Part shown: positions 37,086 through 46,835 of the stretch, one piece after another | How the letters are laid out: each line of letters opens with the position of its first letter | How positions within the stretch are numbered: the stretch's first letter is position 1 | From: Nitrosomonas sp. | GTDB taxonomy: Bacteria > Pseudomonadota > Gammaproteobacteria > Burkholderiales > Nitrosomonadaceae | Direction: 5' to 3' | DNA length: 64,000 bases | Assembly (NCBI RefSeq): GCF_024282095.1 | Contig: NZ_JAMWZS010000011.1 | Span: forward strand, 1 to 64,000 | Program-made: the position numbers and the translations under genes | The notes under the pieces: model-generated | The model's database searches: none | What the model saw: only the letters and a program-made list of their open reading frames with translations | Told to the model about the DNA's origin: nothing

Positions 37086-37896
37086 ATCCTTTCCGTGTTT
37101 TTTCGAACCACATCAGGCCAATCCATGCAACCGGCAGCGCAATCAGGTAATAAATAGTGAGACCGAGCCAATCCGGTGATTGGCCGTGTAAAATCACTCC
37201 CCGCGTTTGCTCGATGATAAAGGTCAAAGGGTTGAGAAATAAATAATCACGAACAGATTCCGGTAATGCCGATGCAGGATAAAAAATGGGGCTCATAAAC
37301 AGCAATACGGTCAGGATCAAGCCGATGAATTGCCCGATATCCCGAACAAAAACCCCGATTGAAGCCAGTAACCAGGATAGACCCATAATCAGCAATAGGA
37401 ATGGAAAGATAATAATTGGTAGATATATCAGCATCCAATGGATTGGGTGGTTAATAATCAACAAGAAGGTCAGCAACACCAGAAAACTGATCCCTGCATG
37501 AAAAAGCGCTGAACCTAGAGCCACCCAGGGTAGAATTTCCAGTGGGAAAATGATTTTCTTAACGTAGTTGACATTGGTAAGTATCAATCCCGGTGCGCGT
37601 GAGACGCATTCGGAGAACAAATTGAATATGATCAATCCAGCAAACAATAATAAGGCAAAAGCAAATTTGTCATCATAAATACCGGTTTCTTGATCTAAGC
37701 GCACCTTAAACACCACGCTGAAAACAAATGTATAAACTGTCAGCATCAGAATGGGATTGATGAATGACCATAGTAATCCTAGGAATGATCCTCTATATCG
37801 GCCAATAACCTCCCGTTTGATCATTTGTAAGATCAGCGGGTAGTGCTGCTTTAGGCTACGAAAGATTTTAGAAAAGGTGATATCGAACAGATGCAA
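37069..37896 (-). CDS. wzm: O-polysaccharide ABC exporter permease (Wzm type)
   Basis: Integral membrane subunit, 275 aa, six predicted helices, of the ABC-2 polysaccharide exporter family. N-terminal amphipathic motif IKREVIGRYRGSFLGLLWSFINP is the family hallmark, and the C-terminus reads GLMWFEKTRKGFADVL. It partners with the overlapping Wzt to move undecaprenyl-linked O-polysaccharide across the inner membrane. First gene of the wzm-wzt-fusion operon, divergent from the RTX-like gene at 38270 across a 373-bp gap. Confidence 0.93.
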   Translation of the reverse strand: MHLFDITFSKIFRSLKQHYPLILQMIKREVIGRYRGSFLGLLWSFINPILMLTVYTFVFSVVFKVRLDQETGIYDDKFAFALLLFAGLIIFNLFSECVSRAPGLILTNVNYVKKIIFPLEILPWVALGSALFHAGISFLVLLTFLLIINHPIHWMLIYLPIIIFPFLLLIMGLSWLLASIGVFVRDIGQFIGLILTVLLFMSPIFYPASALPESVRDYLFLNPLTFIIEQTRGVILHGQSPDWLGLTIYYLIALPVAWIGLMWFEKTRKGFADVL

Positions 37897-38269
37897 GAAG
37901 TTGAGTATGAAACTTTAGATTTTGGATGAAATATTATCGCAGATTTTTATGGAAAATAACCATAGTGAAGTAGATTGAATCATTTTGTGGCTGATATAAA
38001 CTGTGAAATATGTGCGTTTGCGCACGTTTATGGATTTTGTTTTCATGTATAGTGTTGTTGTAAATGAGCAACATGTTGATTGGAAACTTCAGTAGTATTA
38101 CTTGCAAAGCGTATGGGTTTTGGGCAGAATGCACTTCAACTTGGCTTTTGTGGTATTTTCTGCTAGGAAGAATGTAGGTAGCGCAGAAGTTACATAGAAA
38201 CAAAGTGAAAAACTTGCAAGTAATTTACTTTTGTAATTAAATTTTTAATTTTTTAATAAGGGAGCTCCC
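37897..38269. other. Divergent promoter region between wzm and the RTX-like gene
   Basis: 373 bp of AT-rich sequence without a convincing gene. It must hold the promoters of both the export operon and the RTX-like gene. A short palindrome GTGCG-TTTG-CGCAC (about 38011-38024) lies near the middle. A good ribosome-binding site AAGGGAGC (about 38257-38264) precedes the ATG at 38270. A TTGCAA at 38214-38219 followed by TAATTA at 38234 is a poor promoter (14-base spacing); I cannot assign a clear -35/-10 pair. Confidence 0.5.
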
Positions 38270-40567
38270 ATGGCTATAACACCAACACAACGCGATGATA
38301 TTCTGAAAGTAGTTGTAGGTTTATTCAATGGATCACCAAATGGTAATGTTTTGACTGAGTTATCAGACTTGGTTAAAGGTGGCACATCAATTGAGGACTT
38401 GGCTGATTCGTTGGCTGCGCATTCCGCATTTCAAGATAACATTCTGGCAGGTAACGTAACCATAGACGACCAAGTGGCTATTTTGATGGACCATTTTGGT
38501 TTAGTGGCTGATGATGATGAAACAAGTGCAGGTTCTCAAGCTGAAGCATACTTCACGCAGAAACTTGAAGATGGTGAAGGATTCGGTAAGATTGTTTTTG
38601 ATGCAGTGACTTATCTGTCAAGTGCTGATCGTGCTCCTGAATTTGATGACGCAGCGGCTTTGCTGAACAATAAAATACAAGTTGCAAAATTATATGCTCA
38701 ATCAAATCCTTCTGATGATCTAGATACAATGCTGTCAGTGTTGAATGGGGTTTCGGCAAGTACTCCTGTTACCCAAGCAGAAGCTTTAGCGTATTTAGAT
38801 AGCATTGGGCAAGGTTCGAATCCTGGCGGTAGTTTTGATCTTACCTTTGGTGATGATGCGCTTGTAGGTACTGCAGGTAATGATACCTTTAACGGTGGCG
38901 TAGTGAACAATGGTGCAGGTACCTTGGTGCAAAGCTGGGAAGATATTGATACCGTTGATGGAGGTGCCGGCACTGATACATTAAATGCAACATTGGATGG
39001 ATCAGCAGCGATTACTCCAAGTATTTCTAATGTTGAAGTTATCAATATTCGCAACGTTACTGCGGATGCATCAGTTGACTTTACAGATGCTTCAGGTGTG
39101 CAGCAAATCTGGAATAATGCATCATCAGCTACTAGGACTTTGACTTATGATGCAGCTCCAATTGCAGCAACTTTTGGCGTCAGAAATACTCAGTCAACAA
39201 CTGAAATTAATACATTTGATGATGTAACTGGTACTGATGATACCTTGGCGTTGTCAACAGCTGGTGCGGGTAAAGACGATACAACACGTGCAGTTGTTCA
39301 GTCGACAACTGACGCGGCTGCCATCGAAGCAATGAGCATTGCTGCGGCCGGTGAAAACTTTCTTGACGTATCGGGATTTACTGCCATTACAACATTGACA
39401 GTGACAGGAACAGGATCACTGGATGTGTTGGTTGATACGACTGCACTAGACACAGTTGATGCTTCTGCTAATAAGGGCGGTGTTACCACTGATCTGTCAG
39501 CTTCTGCGATTGATTTGACAGTCACGGGTGGTACAGGTGCGGATGATATTACCGCAGGTACTGCAAATGATACGATTGATGTAGGTGCTGGTGATGATAG
39601 AGTCGCATTTACAACAGGTACTTTAGATGCTGATGATGTAGTTGAAGGTGGCGATGGAGAAGATACTCTGGCATTGCTTGATGGTGATGATGTTGCAGGG
39701 CTAACTGCCGATGGACAAACCGGGTTTGAAGTGCTGGAGTTGGGCGCAGCCGGTGCAGCTGTTACTTTTGATAACACCGACTTTGGATTCACAAAAGTGG
39801 TATTGGGAGCAGATTTAACCCAAGACCTGACACTTGAGCATTTGGATGCTACGCTTGAAGTTAAAGACAATCAGGCAGGTGATATTAATGTGATATCAGG
39901 CGGTACTGATGATACGTTCGGTTTATCAATTAATGCAGAAGAAGTTGTACCAACTGTAACACTCGCTGCTCTAGATGTGACTGATATTGAAACAGTGAAT
40001 GTTAGTACAACAGCAGATACAGATGACACAATCTTTACAACGATTGAAACGGATGGTGTAACAGCGCTTACTTTTGCGGGTGCAGGAGATGTATCGATCA
40101 CAGACATTACCGATGCAGATAATGCAAATAACGGAACTACCAAGATCGCAAGCATTGATCTGACTGATCAAACAGGTGGTTTTGAAATGGCTGCAAATAA
40201 TCTGGGTTACGGCACTACCTTCACATTGGCAAATCTGGGTGAAACTGCAACAGCAACTTATGATTTTGATGATGATGCTACCAATGATGAAGCCTCTGAA
40301 TTGTTCGGTGCAGCAGGTTTCCGTGACAGGTTTGAATTTACCACCGAGTTTACCGGTGATGTGGCGATTCAAGGTGTTGAAGTAGGCGGCGATGTCTCAG
40401 ATGATAAGATTGATTTATCATTCTTTGGCCTGACTTCTGATGATGATCTAACGATTACCGATGTGGCCGATGGTACATTAATAGAGAATGATGCATTCGG
40501 TGGTGGTCGTATTCTGTTAGTAGGTGTAACGAGTACTGAAGTTAATGCAACTGACTTTGTATTCTAA
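38270..40567 (+). CDS. RTX-like S-layer/surface protein, type I secreted (765 aa)
   Basis: Secreted surface protein, no N-terminal signal peptide and no cysteine. N-terminal domain (about 1-170) is all-helical, as in proteins anchored by the N-terminus such as Caulobacter RsaA. From about 188 on there are Asp/Thr/Gly-rich beta repeats with RTX-like calcium motifs: GDDALVGTAGNDTFNGG, GGAGTDTLNA, GGTGADDITAG, VGAGDDRVAF and EGGDGEDTL. The C-terminus (ILLVGVTSTEVNATDFVF) fits a type I secretion signal ending in hydrophobic residues. Very acidic with many Asp, Thr and Ala. The type I secretion genes at 16939-21493 are its probable exporter. Identity as an S-layer protein is an inference. Confidence 0.8.
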   Translation: MAITPTQRDDILKVVVGLFNGSPNGNVLTELSDLVKGGTSIEDLADSLAAHSAFQDNILAGNVTIDDQVAILMDHFGLVADDDETSAGSQAEAYFTQKLEDGEGFGKIVFDAVTYLSSADRAPEFDDAAALLNNKIQVAKLYAQSNPSDDLDTMLSVLNGVSASTPVTQAEALAYLDSIGQGSNPGGSFDLTFGDDALVGTAGNDTFNGGVVNNGAGTLVQSWEDIDTVDGGAGTDTLNATLDGSAAITPSISNVEVINIRNVTADASVDFTDASGVQQIWNNASSATRTLTYDAAPIAATFGVRNTQSTTEINTFDDVTGTDDTLALSTAGAGKDDTTRAVVQSTTDAAAIEAMSIAAAGENFLDVSGFTAITTLTVTGTGSLDVLVDTTALDTVDASANKGGVTTDLSASAIDLTVTGGTGADDITAGTANDTIDVGAGDDRVAFTTGTLDADDVVEGGDGEDTLALLDGDDVAGLTADGQTGFEVLELGAAGAAVTFDNTDFGFTKVVLGADLTQDLTLEHLDATLEVKDNQAGDINVISGGTDDTFGLSINAEEVVPTVTLAALDVTDIETVNVSTTADTDDTIFTTIETDGVTALTFAGAGDVSITDITDADNANNGTTKIASIDLTDQTGGFEMAANNLGYGTTFTLANLGETATATYDFDDDATNDEASELFGAAGFRDRFEFTTEFTGDVAIQGVEVGGDVSDDKIDLSFFGLTSDDDLTITDVADGTLIENDAFGGGRILLVGVTSTEVNATDFVF

Positions 40568-40627
40568 GAAGTGATCTAATAAGTGTAAAGTATTAGGTAA
40601 TTTTTAGATAGTACAAATGTTGTAACT

Positions 40628-40660
40628 AAAAACGCCCTTAGTTTCCTAAGGGCGTTTTTT
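40628..40660 (+). terminator. Rho-independent terminator of the RTX-like gene
   Basis: Stem 40628-40640 with 40647-40659 (13 bp, core ACGCCCTTA/TAAGGGCGT), loop of 6 bases, then a T run, about 60 bp downstream of the stop codon. A textbook intrinsic terminator. Confidence 0.9.
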
Positions 40661-40777
40661 ATTTCTAGGAGAAAATAAGTTTCAGGATCTTATGATTGAA
40701 GACTAGAAATACGATTGCTAGTTGTGTTATATCGTTAATGGTTGTTTCTCTGAAGATTGATTTGGGAAAATATAATC

Positions 40778-40978
40778 ATGGTGCTTGCTACATTTGATAC
40801 TCTGGAATTTGTAGAGAGACTGGAAAAATCAGGTGTATCACGCGATTAGGTGGGAGCGCAAAAGGATGTTTGCATTGAGGCAATGGACATTCAATCAGTT
40901 TGTAAGAGTGATTCAATGGATGTCGGTTTAGTATTGGAACAAGTAGCTGTTATCGCGACACTGGTAAAATTGCTTTGA
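40778..40978 (+). pseudogene. DUF1640-like remnant, in-frame stop
   Basis: From ATG 40778 the frame reads MVLATFDTLEFVERLEKSGV, then SRD and a TAG at 40847; reading through, it continues VGAQKDVCIEAMDIQS and so on to TGA at 40976. The start is the recognisable N-terminus of DUF1640 coiled-coil proteins (FDTHxFVxxLxxAGVxxxQAEA), and the stop stands where Gln (CAG) or Glu would be expected. The rest is short and degraded, so most of the gene seems lost. Function of intact relatives is unknown. Confidence 0.55.
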
Positions 40979-40983
40979 TAAAA

Positions 40984-41014
40984 GGAATAGAGGAGAACCG
41001 CTTGCTTCTATTCC
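40984..41014 (-). terminator. Intrinsic terminator after pyrF
   Basis: Perfect 8-bp stem (40984-40991 with 41007-41014, GGAATAGA/TCTATTCC). On the minus strand it is followed by TTTTAT, 13 bp downstream of the pyrF stop. Reasonable terminator, loop of 15 bases. Confidence 0.6.
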
Positions 41015-41027
41015 AATGCTTGCCAAT

Positions 41028-41720
41028 TTATAAATCGGCTATTTCTGAATTGAGTTGCTGACACACTAAAAGTGGGTCCTGGGCTTGCGTGATGGGTCTG
41101 CCGATAACTAGATAACTTGCACCATTTAGAATAGCCTGCTGTGGCGTTGTAATTCTTTTTTGATCATCAGTTTGACCACCGGATGGGCGAATACCGGGAG
41201 TCACTAAACAAAAGTCATCACCCAGTAGTTGGCGTAAATGCGCCGCTTCCAGCGCCGAACAAACCACGCCATCCAGTGCACAGTCATTAGTCAATCGCGC
41301 CAGGCGCTCCACAATTTGTTGAGGCTTGCCTTGCAAACCAATGTCATCAAGATCATCCTGATCCATACTGGTCAGTAAGGTAACCGCAATCAGTTGGGTA
41401 GCTCCTTGCGGTATTGCATTGCGTGCAGCCATCAACATTTTCCGTCCACCGAGCGCATGCACATTCACCATCCATACACCTAAGCTACTGGCGGCTTTAC
41501 AAGCGCTGGCGACGGTATTGGGGATATCGTGAAATTTCAGGTCAAGAAAAATATCAAAGCCCTGCAGCATCAATTTTTCAATCAGCTGTGGACCTGCCGC
41601 GGTAAAAAGCTCTTTACCTACTTTCAATCGACATAAACTGGGGTCCAGTTTTTCAACCAGCTGCAAGGCATCGATTGCACTGCTGAAGTCGAGTGCAACA
41701 ATGATGCGAGGGTCATTCAT
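41028..41720 (-). CDS. pyrF: Orotidine 5'-phosphate decarboxylase
   Basis: Final step of UMP synthesis. TIM-barrel enzyme with [14 protein letters not shown], the catalytic [20 protein letters not shown] and [16 protein letters not shown] motif. About 230 aa from ATG 41720; a TTG at 41765 would add 15 residues and overlap lapA, so I prefer the ATG although no good ribosome-binding site precedes it. It is 13 bp downstream of lapA, likely in the same transcript. Confidence 0.95.
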   Translation of the reverse strand: MNDPRIIVALDFSSAIDALQLVEKLDPSLCRLKVGKELFTAAGPQLIEKLMLQGFDIFLDLKFHDIPNTVASACKAASSLGVWMVNVHALGGRKMLMAARNAIPQGATQLIAVTLLTSMDQDDLDDIGLQGKPQQIVERLARLTNDCALDGVVCSALEAAHLRQLLGDDFCLVTPGIRPSGGQTDDQKRITTPQQAILNGASYLVIGRPITQAQDPLLVCQQLNSEIADL

Positions 41721-41733
41721 TGATGGAGCTTGG

Positions 41734-41943
41734 CTATTTGTTTGAGCGGTAGCTGCAGCGAGCAAACAGGAATGTGATTAAAATACCTAGTGCGAAGAAT
41801 ATCAAAAGCGCGACACTGAGTGGTAGCTCGATTGATTTATCCAGGTAATATTGCAACATGATAGGTTGTGAGTTTTTGGAAGCAAAAACAGCAAGGATCA
41901 CAAAAACTACAATACGCAAAAGCCATGCGATTAGATTCATCAT
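41734..41943 (-). CDS. lapA: LapA family protein (lipopolysaccharide assembly, DUF1049)
   Basis: A 69-residue protein with two transmembrane helices (about 5-20 and 44-62) separated by a short periplasmic loop containing [25 protein letters not shown], the DUF1049 pattern. LapA works with LapB to control LpxC and LPS synthesis in E. coli. It stands after ihfB as in many proteobacteria, but no lapB follows; pyrF comes next. Function here is inferred from the family. Confidence 0.85.
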   Translation of the reverse strand: MMNLIAWLLRIVVFVILAVFASKNSQPIMLQYYLDKSIELPLSVALLIFFALGILITFLFARCSYRSNK

Positions 41944-42006
41944 GATGAGTTTAGCCCGTACGAAGTTAATAGAATATATTTATTTAAGATGCTTGAGTTA
42001 ATGAAA

Positions 42007-42049
42007 TTTGGGTAATCAGACGACTAAAACATTTGTCTAACTACCCAAA
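42007..42049. other. Hairpin between ihfB and lapA
   Basis: TTTGGGTA (42007-42014) pairs with TACCCAAA (42042-42049), with an inner AGAC/GTCT pairing in the loop. It lies 19 bp past the ihfB stop on the minus strand and could be a weak terminator or processing hairpin. Confidence 0.45.
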
Positions 42050-42067
42050 CTTATTAATTTTAGATTA

Positions 42068-42358
42068 CTATTTTCTGCTCTTATAATCAACACGTTCGCG
42101 CATTTCTTTGCCTGCTTTAAAATGCGGAACATATTTTTCAGGCACTTTGACCTTGTCGCCTGATTTTGGGTTACGGCCGACGCGTGGAGGCCGGTAGTTT
42201 AAATCAAAACTACCAAATCCTCGGATTTCTATACGTTGACCTTGGGACAAGCTTTTTGCCATCGCGTCAATAATTGTTTTGACAGAAAGCTCAGCATCTT
42301 TGGTAACCAATTGTGGAAAACGAGCTGCAAGTCGAGTGATTAATTCGGATTTCGTCAT
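42068..42358 (-). CDS. ihfB: Integration host factor subunit beta
   Basis: DNA-bending histone-like protein of 96 aa working with IhfA. Conserved core: [17 protein letters not shown] at the N-terminus, [25 protein letters not shown] (the DNA-intercalating RNPKSGDKV arm with the Pro) and [15 protein letters not shown]. Follows rpsA by 9 bp, a conserved arrangement (cmk-rpsA-ihfB). Confidence 0.97.
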   Translation of the reverse strand: MTKSELITRLAARFPQLVTKDAELSVKTIIDAMAKSLSQGQRIEIRGFGSFDLNYRPPRVGRNPKSGDKVKVPEKYVPHFKAGKEMRERVDYKSRK

Positions 42359-42367
42359 GAACTTTCC

Positions 42368-44080
42368 TTATTGCTCTGAATTTTTACTATCCATTTTAGC
42401 TTTCAGTAAAGCGCCCAGGCTAGTTGTACCGGCATTTGCAGGTGCTTTAATTTTCTGCATAGCGGAGGTTTCATCAGATTTATCTTTTGCTTTAATTGAA
42501 AGATTGATGGTGCGATTCTTGCGATCAACATTGATGATCATGGTTTCGACCTTATCGCCTTCTTTTAAATGCGTGCGGATGTCTTCAACACGATCACGTG
42601 ATACTTCAGATGCGCGCAAATAACCTTCCACGTCGTTGGCCAATGTGATCACGGCGCCTTTTGCATCAATGGATTTTACGGTGCCTTCTATGATACTGTT
42701 TTTATCATGTTCTGCGACAAAACTGGTGAAAGGGTCACCTTCCATTTGCTTGATACCGAGTGAAATACGTTCGCGCTCAACGTCGATAGATAAAATCAGT
42801 GCTTCGACTTCATCTCCTTTCTTGTAATTAAGAACCGCTTCTTCTCCCGGTTGATGCCAGGATAAGTCGGATAAATGTACAAGGCCATCGATGTTGCCTG
42901 GTAAACCAATGAATACACCAAAGTCTGTGATGGATTTGATTTGTCCGCTCACTTTATCGCCTTTCTCATGGGTTGCAGCAAATTCTTCCCATGGATTGGT
43001 CTGGCATTGCTTCATGCCCAATGAAATGCGGCGTCGTTCTTCATCAATCTCAAGAATCATGACTTCGACTTCATCGCCCAACTGAACAATTTTGGATGGA
43101 TATACATTTTTATTCGTCCAGTCCATTTCTGAAATATGCACTAATCCTTCAATACCTTGCTCGATTTCGATAAATGCGCCGTAATCAGTGAGATTGGTCA
43201 CTTTACCGAACAGTCGGGTGCGCGATGGATAACGTCGTGCCAAACCAACCCATGGATCCTCACTCAGCTGCTTCATGCCCAAAGAAACACGGTTCTTTTC
43301 TTGATCGAACTTGAGTACCTTGGCAGTAACTTCATCACCAATATTGACTACTTCTGATGGATGCTTAACGCGACGCCATGCCAGATCAGTAATATGTAAT
43401 AGTCCGTCAATTCCACCCAGATCGACAAATGCGCCGTAATCAGTGATATTTTTGACTACACCATGGACAGTCGCACCTTCTTGCAAGTTGGACAATAAGG
43501 TTTCACGGTCAGCGCCTTGCGATGCTTCTAATACCGCACGACGCGAAACCACTACGTTATTGCGTTTGCGGTCAAGCTTGATGACCTTGAAGTCCATTTC
43601 CTTATTTTCATAAGGAGTTGTGTCCTTGACTGGACGAATGTCGACCAGAGAGCCGGGCAGAAATGCGCGAATGCCATTGATCATGGCAGTCAGGCCGCCT
43701 TTTACTTTGCCGTTTACCATACCGGTAACAATCTTGCCGCTTTCCATGGCTTCTTCCAGATCGTGCCAGGCGGTTAGGCGTTTAGCCTTATCGCGGGAAA
43801 GGCGAGTTTCTCCATAACCATCTTCTAAAGATTCAATGGCAACACTAATGAAATCACCTGGCTTAACTTCAATTTCGCCACGATCATTTTTGAATTCTTC
43901 GACAGGAATGAAACTTTCGGATTTGAGCCCGGCATTAACGACAACAATGTTGTAGTCAACACGGACAACTTCGGCGGTAATTACTTCACCAATGCGCATT
44001 TCCTGACGAGAGAGACTTTCTTCAAAGAGTGCGGCAAAACTATCTGGGGAATGGGGGGTTGCAGTGGAAGCTTTAGTCAT
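42368..44080 (-). CDS. rpsA: 30S ribosomal protein S1
   Basis: RNA-binding ribosomal protein unwinding and docking mRNAs. About 570 aa with six S1 domains; repeated units such as [30 protein letters not shown] and [30 protein letters not shown] are visible, domains 3-6 being most regular. I start at ATG 44080 ([11 protein letters not shown]); an ATG 48 bp upstream at 44128 would add an unlikely leader. Between cmk and ihfB, as in other proteobacteria. Confidence 0.97.
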   Translation of the reverse strand: MTKASTATPHSPDSFAALFEESLSRQEMRIGEVITAEVVRVDYNIVVVNAGLKSESFIPVEEFKNDRGEIEVKPGDFISVAIESLEDGYGETRLSRDKAKRLTAWHDLEEAMESGKIVTGMVNGKVKGGLTAMINGIRAFLPGSLVDIRPVKDTTPYENKEMDFKVIKLDRKRNNVVVSRRAVLEASQGADRETLLSNLQEGATVHGVVKNITDYGAFVDLGGIDGLLHITDLAWRRVKHPSEVVNIGDEVTAKVLKFDQEKNRVSLGMKQLSEDPWVGLARRYPSRTRLFGKVTNLTDYGAFIEIEQGIEGLVHISEMDWTNKNVYPSKIVQLGDEVEVMILEIDEERRRISLGMKQCQTNPWEEFAATHEKGDKVSGQIKSITDFGVFIGLPGNIDGLVHLSDLSWHQPGEEAVLNYKKGDEVEALILSIDVERERISLGIKQMEGDPFTSFVAEHDKNSIIEGTVKSIDAKGAVITLANDVEGYLRASEVSRDRVEDIRTHLKEGDKVETMIINVDRKNRTINLSIKAKDKSDETSAMQKIKAPANAGTTSLGALLKAKMDSKNSEQ

Positions 44081-44197
44081 TATAAAAAATACCTGATTTA
44101 ATGCCCTGCCACGATTTGCACCGAGCAAGCTGGTTAGTTAGTAAAATGTTTGAAACGTTGAGACTATTTTCTTTTGTATCCTATAAAGAAAATAATA

Positions 44198-44890
44198 TCA
44201 TTTTGTATTCAAACGCGAGTTTCTTGCACGGATTTCATTATACCAGGAGAGGACAGCATCTTGTGCCTGGGATATAGTGAGTGAGGTGGTATCCAGCAAT
44301 TTGGCATCAGTGCCCTGTTGCAAGGGGGCAATGCTGCGATTGCTATCGCGCTCATCACGTTTCTGGATATCCTGCAATAAGTCGGCGATGTTAGCATTTA
44401 TCCCTTTCTCCATCAACTGCTTATATCGTCTTTGTGCGCGTATTTCAGCGCTGGCGGTAAGAAATATTTTCAGAATGGCATTGGGAAAGATAACGGACCC
44501 CATGTCGCGTCCATCCGTCACTAAGCCGGGTGGTTGACAGAATTCACGCTGACGCTCTACAAGTGCTGCTCGAATTTGCGGGTAAACCGCTAATTGCGAG
44601 GCCATAATGCCGCATTCTTCTGTCCGGATAGCATCGGTAACGATGTTGCCGTCGAGGTAAATGGTTTCATTTTTGAATATTACATTCAGGTTTCTGGCGA
44701 TATTTGCGAGTAAATCCTGATTCTGAATGTCGGCGCAGGATTGTACTGTTTTTAATGCAACCAACCGGTACAGCGCGCCACTGTCCAGATAATGGAACCC
44801 AAGATTTTTAGCAACCAGTTGAGCGATAGTGCCTTTGCCGGATGCCGACGGGCCATCAATGGCGATGACAGGGATTTCATTGGTATGCAT
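44198..44890 (-). CDS. cmk: Cytidylate kinase
   Basis: Phosphorylates CMP and dCMP. P-loop GPSASGKGT (about 13-21), LDSGALYRLVALK, TDGRDMGSVIFPNA and RAQRRYKQL, followed by DERDSNRSIAPL, are the family motifs. 230 aa is normal. It lies between aroA (45 bp upstream) and rpsA (117 bp downstream; an AT-rich hairpin near 44164-44192 sits in that gap). Confidence 0.96.
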   Translation of the reverse strand: MHTNEIPVIAIDGPSASGKGTIAQLVAKNLGFHYLDSGALYRLVALKTVQSCADIQNQDLLANIARNLNVIFKNETIYLDGNIVTDAIRTEECGIMASQLAVYPQIRAALVERQREFCQPPGLVTDGRDMGSVIFPNAILKIFLTASAEIRAQRRYKQLMEKGINANIADLLQDIQKRDERDSNRSIAPLQQGTDAKLLDTTSLTISQAQDAVLSWYNEIRARNSRLNTK

Positions 44891-44935
44891 GCAGCAATCT
44901 CATCGGTGAAGTTGAATGGATAGATAGCATTTATT

Positions 44936-46255
44936 TTATTTTTCCGGATGGATTATTTGTGAAAGTTTTTCAAAATAGTCGGGAAATGTTTTGGTAACGC
45001 AGTGAGGATCATTGATGCGTACAGGTGCGCCTAGTGATGCGAGCGAAAAGCACATTGCCATGCGATGATCGTCATACGTATCAATGGCTGCGTGCGGCGT
45101 CAGGCCATTGGCCGGCGGGGTAATGCGTAAATAATCCGTACCTTCCTCGACAGCCGCGCCCAATTTGCGCAACTCATTGGCCATAGCAGTCAGACGATCT
45201 GTTTCTTTCAAGCGCCAGCTGGCAATGTTGCGCAATGTTGTCACACCTTCCGCAAATAATGCAGTGACTGCGAGTGTCATAGCGGCATCAGGAATATGGT
45301 TGCAATCCAGATCAATGGCGCGCAGAAATTTTCCACTATGACTTGCTGCTGCCCCGCTTGCCTCGATCCAGTTTTCCCCCATGGATATTTTTGCACCCAT
45401 CATTTCGAGCGCTGCGGCAAAATGTACATCACCCTGCGCACTACCGCGACCGACTCCCTGAACACGTACCGGACCATGTCCGATAGCGCCCGCTGCGAGA
45501 AAATATGACGCTGACGATGCGTCACCTTCAACGGTGATATGGCCTGGGCTACGATAGCTTTGCTGCGCGGGTATCGTGAATTGTTGCCAGTCGGTATGTT
45601 CGACGTGTACACCGAAATGCAGCATCTGTGCGAGTGTTAATTTAATATAGGGTTGTGAGATTAAAGTACCGGCTACATGAATGATGGATTTCTTTTTGCT
45701 CAGTGGCAGCGCCATCAACAAGCCAGTTAGAAATTGGCTGGAAACATTCCCTTTGACGGTAACCGAATGGGTGTCGCTGTTGTCAAGCAAGCGCATTGGT
45801 TTGATTTCCAGTGGAGGAAACCCGGGATTGCCCAGATAAGTGATGTCCGCACCCAATTGGCGTAGCGCATCAACCAAGTCTGCAATCGGTCGTTCATGCA
45901 TGCGCGGCACGCCGGATAATCGGTAATGGCCATGCATTAAAGACAATACTGCAACCAAAGGCCGGAAAGCGGTACCGGCGTTGCCGAGAAATAAATCAGC
46001 CTGTGCGACTGGAAATGTGCCCTTTTCCCCGGTGATGCGGTAATCGTTTTTGTCTATCTGTGTGACGGAAACACCTAATTTGGCAAGTGCATCCAGCATG
46101 TGTGCCGTGTCATCAGAGGCCAATAAATCATGAATGTGCGTGGTGCCTTCCGCCAGTGCAGCAAGCAAGAGAATGCGATTGGAGATACTCTTGGACCCGG
46201 GTAACTGCACAATGCCGCGAGCAATTCCAGCGGATGGAAGATCAAGCCATGTCAT
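44936..46255 (-). CDS. aroA: 3-phosphoshikimate 1-carboxyvinyltransferase (EPSP synthase)
   Basis: Sixth step of the shikimate pathway. Two-domain enzyme with [20 protein letters not shown] (substrate-binding Lys/Ser), [28 protein letters not shown], and C-terminal [20 protein letters not shown] and [19 protein letters not shown] carries the conserved Gly and Thr/Arg residues of the active site. About 439 aa from ATG 46255; an in-frame ATG 36 bp upstream (46291) is also possible. Heads the aroA-cmk-rpsA-ihfB run. Confidence 0.95.
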   Translation of the reverse strand: MTWLDLPSAGIARGIVQLPGSKSISNRILLLAALAEGTTHIHDLLASDDTAHMLDALAKLGVSVTQIDKNDYRITGEKGTFPVAQADLFLGNAGTAFRPLVAVLSLMHGHYRLSGVPRMHERPIADLVDALRQLGADITYLGNPGFPPLEIKPMRLLDNSDTHSVTVKGNVSSQFLTGLLMALPLSKKKSIIHVAGTLISQPYIKLTLAQMLHFGVHVEHTDWQQFTIPAQQSYRSPGHITVEGDASSASYFLAAGAIGHGPVRVQGVGRGSAQGDVHFAAALEMMGAKISMGENWIEASGAAASHSGKFLRAIDLDCNHIPDAAMTLAVTALFAEGVTTLRNIASWRLKETDRLTAMANELRKLGAAVEEGTDYLRITPPANGLTPHAAIDTYDDHRMAMCFSLASLGAPVRINDPHCVTKTFPDYFEKLSQIIHPEK

Positions 46256-46547
46256 GATGTCTGGTGTAAAAATTGAAAGATGATAGCGCATAAAAACATT
46301 CGAAGAATAAAAATTTTGTTAATCATTTAAGAGTGCTGATCATTTTTCTGAAATTACTTGGATTGACCTACTAAATTTGGAAAAATCTTTATCAAACGAT
46401 CGTGTTTAAGGTAATCTATCGTAGTAGATTTTTAGGCAAGCGCATTCGTCTTGTTTTAGATGCTTTTAAAGATGCTGCTTTTGATGCTAAATGATGCTGG
46501 CACAATTCAAAATGGTTGTACTATTTTTACAAGAAAGAGGTTGATGA

Positions 46548-46796
46548 ATGGAAGATGCAGAAATTGCTTTGATGTTTTCTTTACTGACTATTCCTGTCGC
46601 CATTTGGTTACAGTTATGGGTAAAGAATCGTAGAGAGAAGCGAAGAAATGTTTTGGGTGAAGAAGAATTTGAAAATACAGCGCGCGCATTCGTTTCTATC
46701 ATTTTAGAAGGCGCTGCGATTGTGGGTGGACTCATTATGATTATTATGGGTTCCGGAGGGGTGATTAAATACATCATCAATTTTTATGCAACATAA
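46548..46796 (+). CDS. Hypothetical small membrane protein (82 aa)
   Basis: I do not recognise it. Two hydrophobic helices (about 5-22 and 49-76) flank a charged middle VKNRREKRRNVLGEEEFEN. A ribosome-binding site AAGAGG precedes the ATG by about 10 bases. It is a lone gene divergent from aroA and convergent with topB. The 292 bp upstream (46256-46547) hold no recognisable gene. Could be a species-specific membrane protein. Confidence 0.55.
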   Translation: MEDAEIALMFSLLTIPVAIWLQLWVKNRREKRRNVLGEEEFENTARAFVSIILEGAAIVGGLIMIIMGSGGVIKYIINFYAT

Positions 46797-46835
46797 TTTA
46801 TCCACATAATTCTTCTCAGTTCAGTGAAGAAGCAA

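Noticed and set aside
38813-38823. T-loop-like GGTTCGAATCC, possible tRNA
   Set aside because: Lies within the coding frame of the RTX-like gene with no acceptor stem or anticodon arm around it.
39298-39870. Long antisense open frame opposite the RTX-like gene
   Set aside because: Low-complexity Ser/Val/Pro translation mirrors the Asp/Thr/Ala codons of the sense gene; no start signal or homology.
46798-46806. Perfect TTATCCACA DnaA box just after the small hypothetical gene
   Set aside because: Single copy, no clustered boxes, no AT-rich unwinding region or dnaA gene nearby; a 9-mer can occur by chance.
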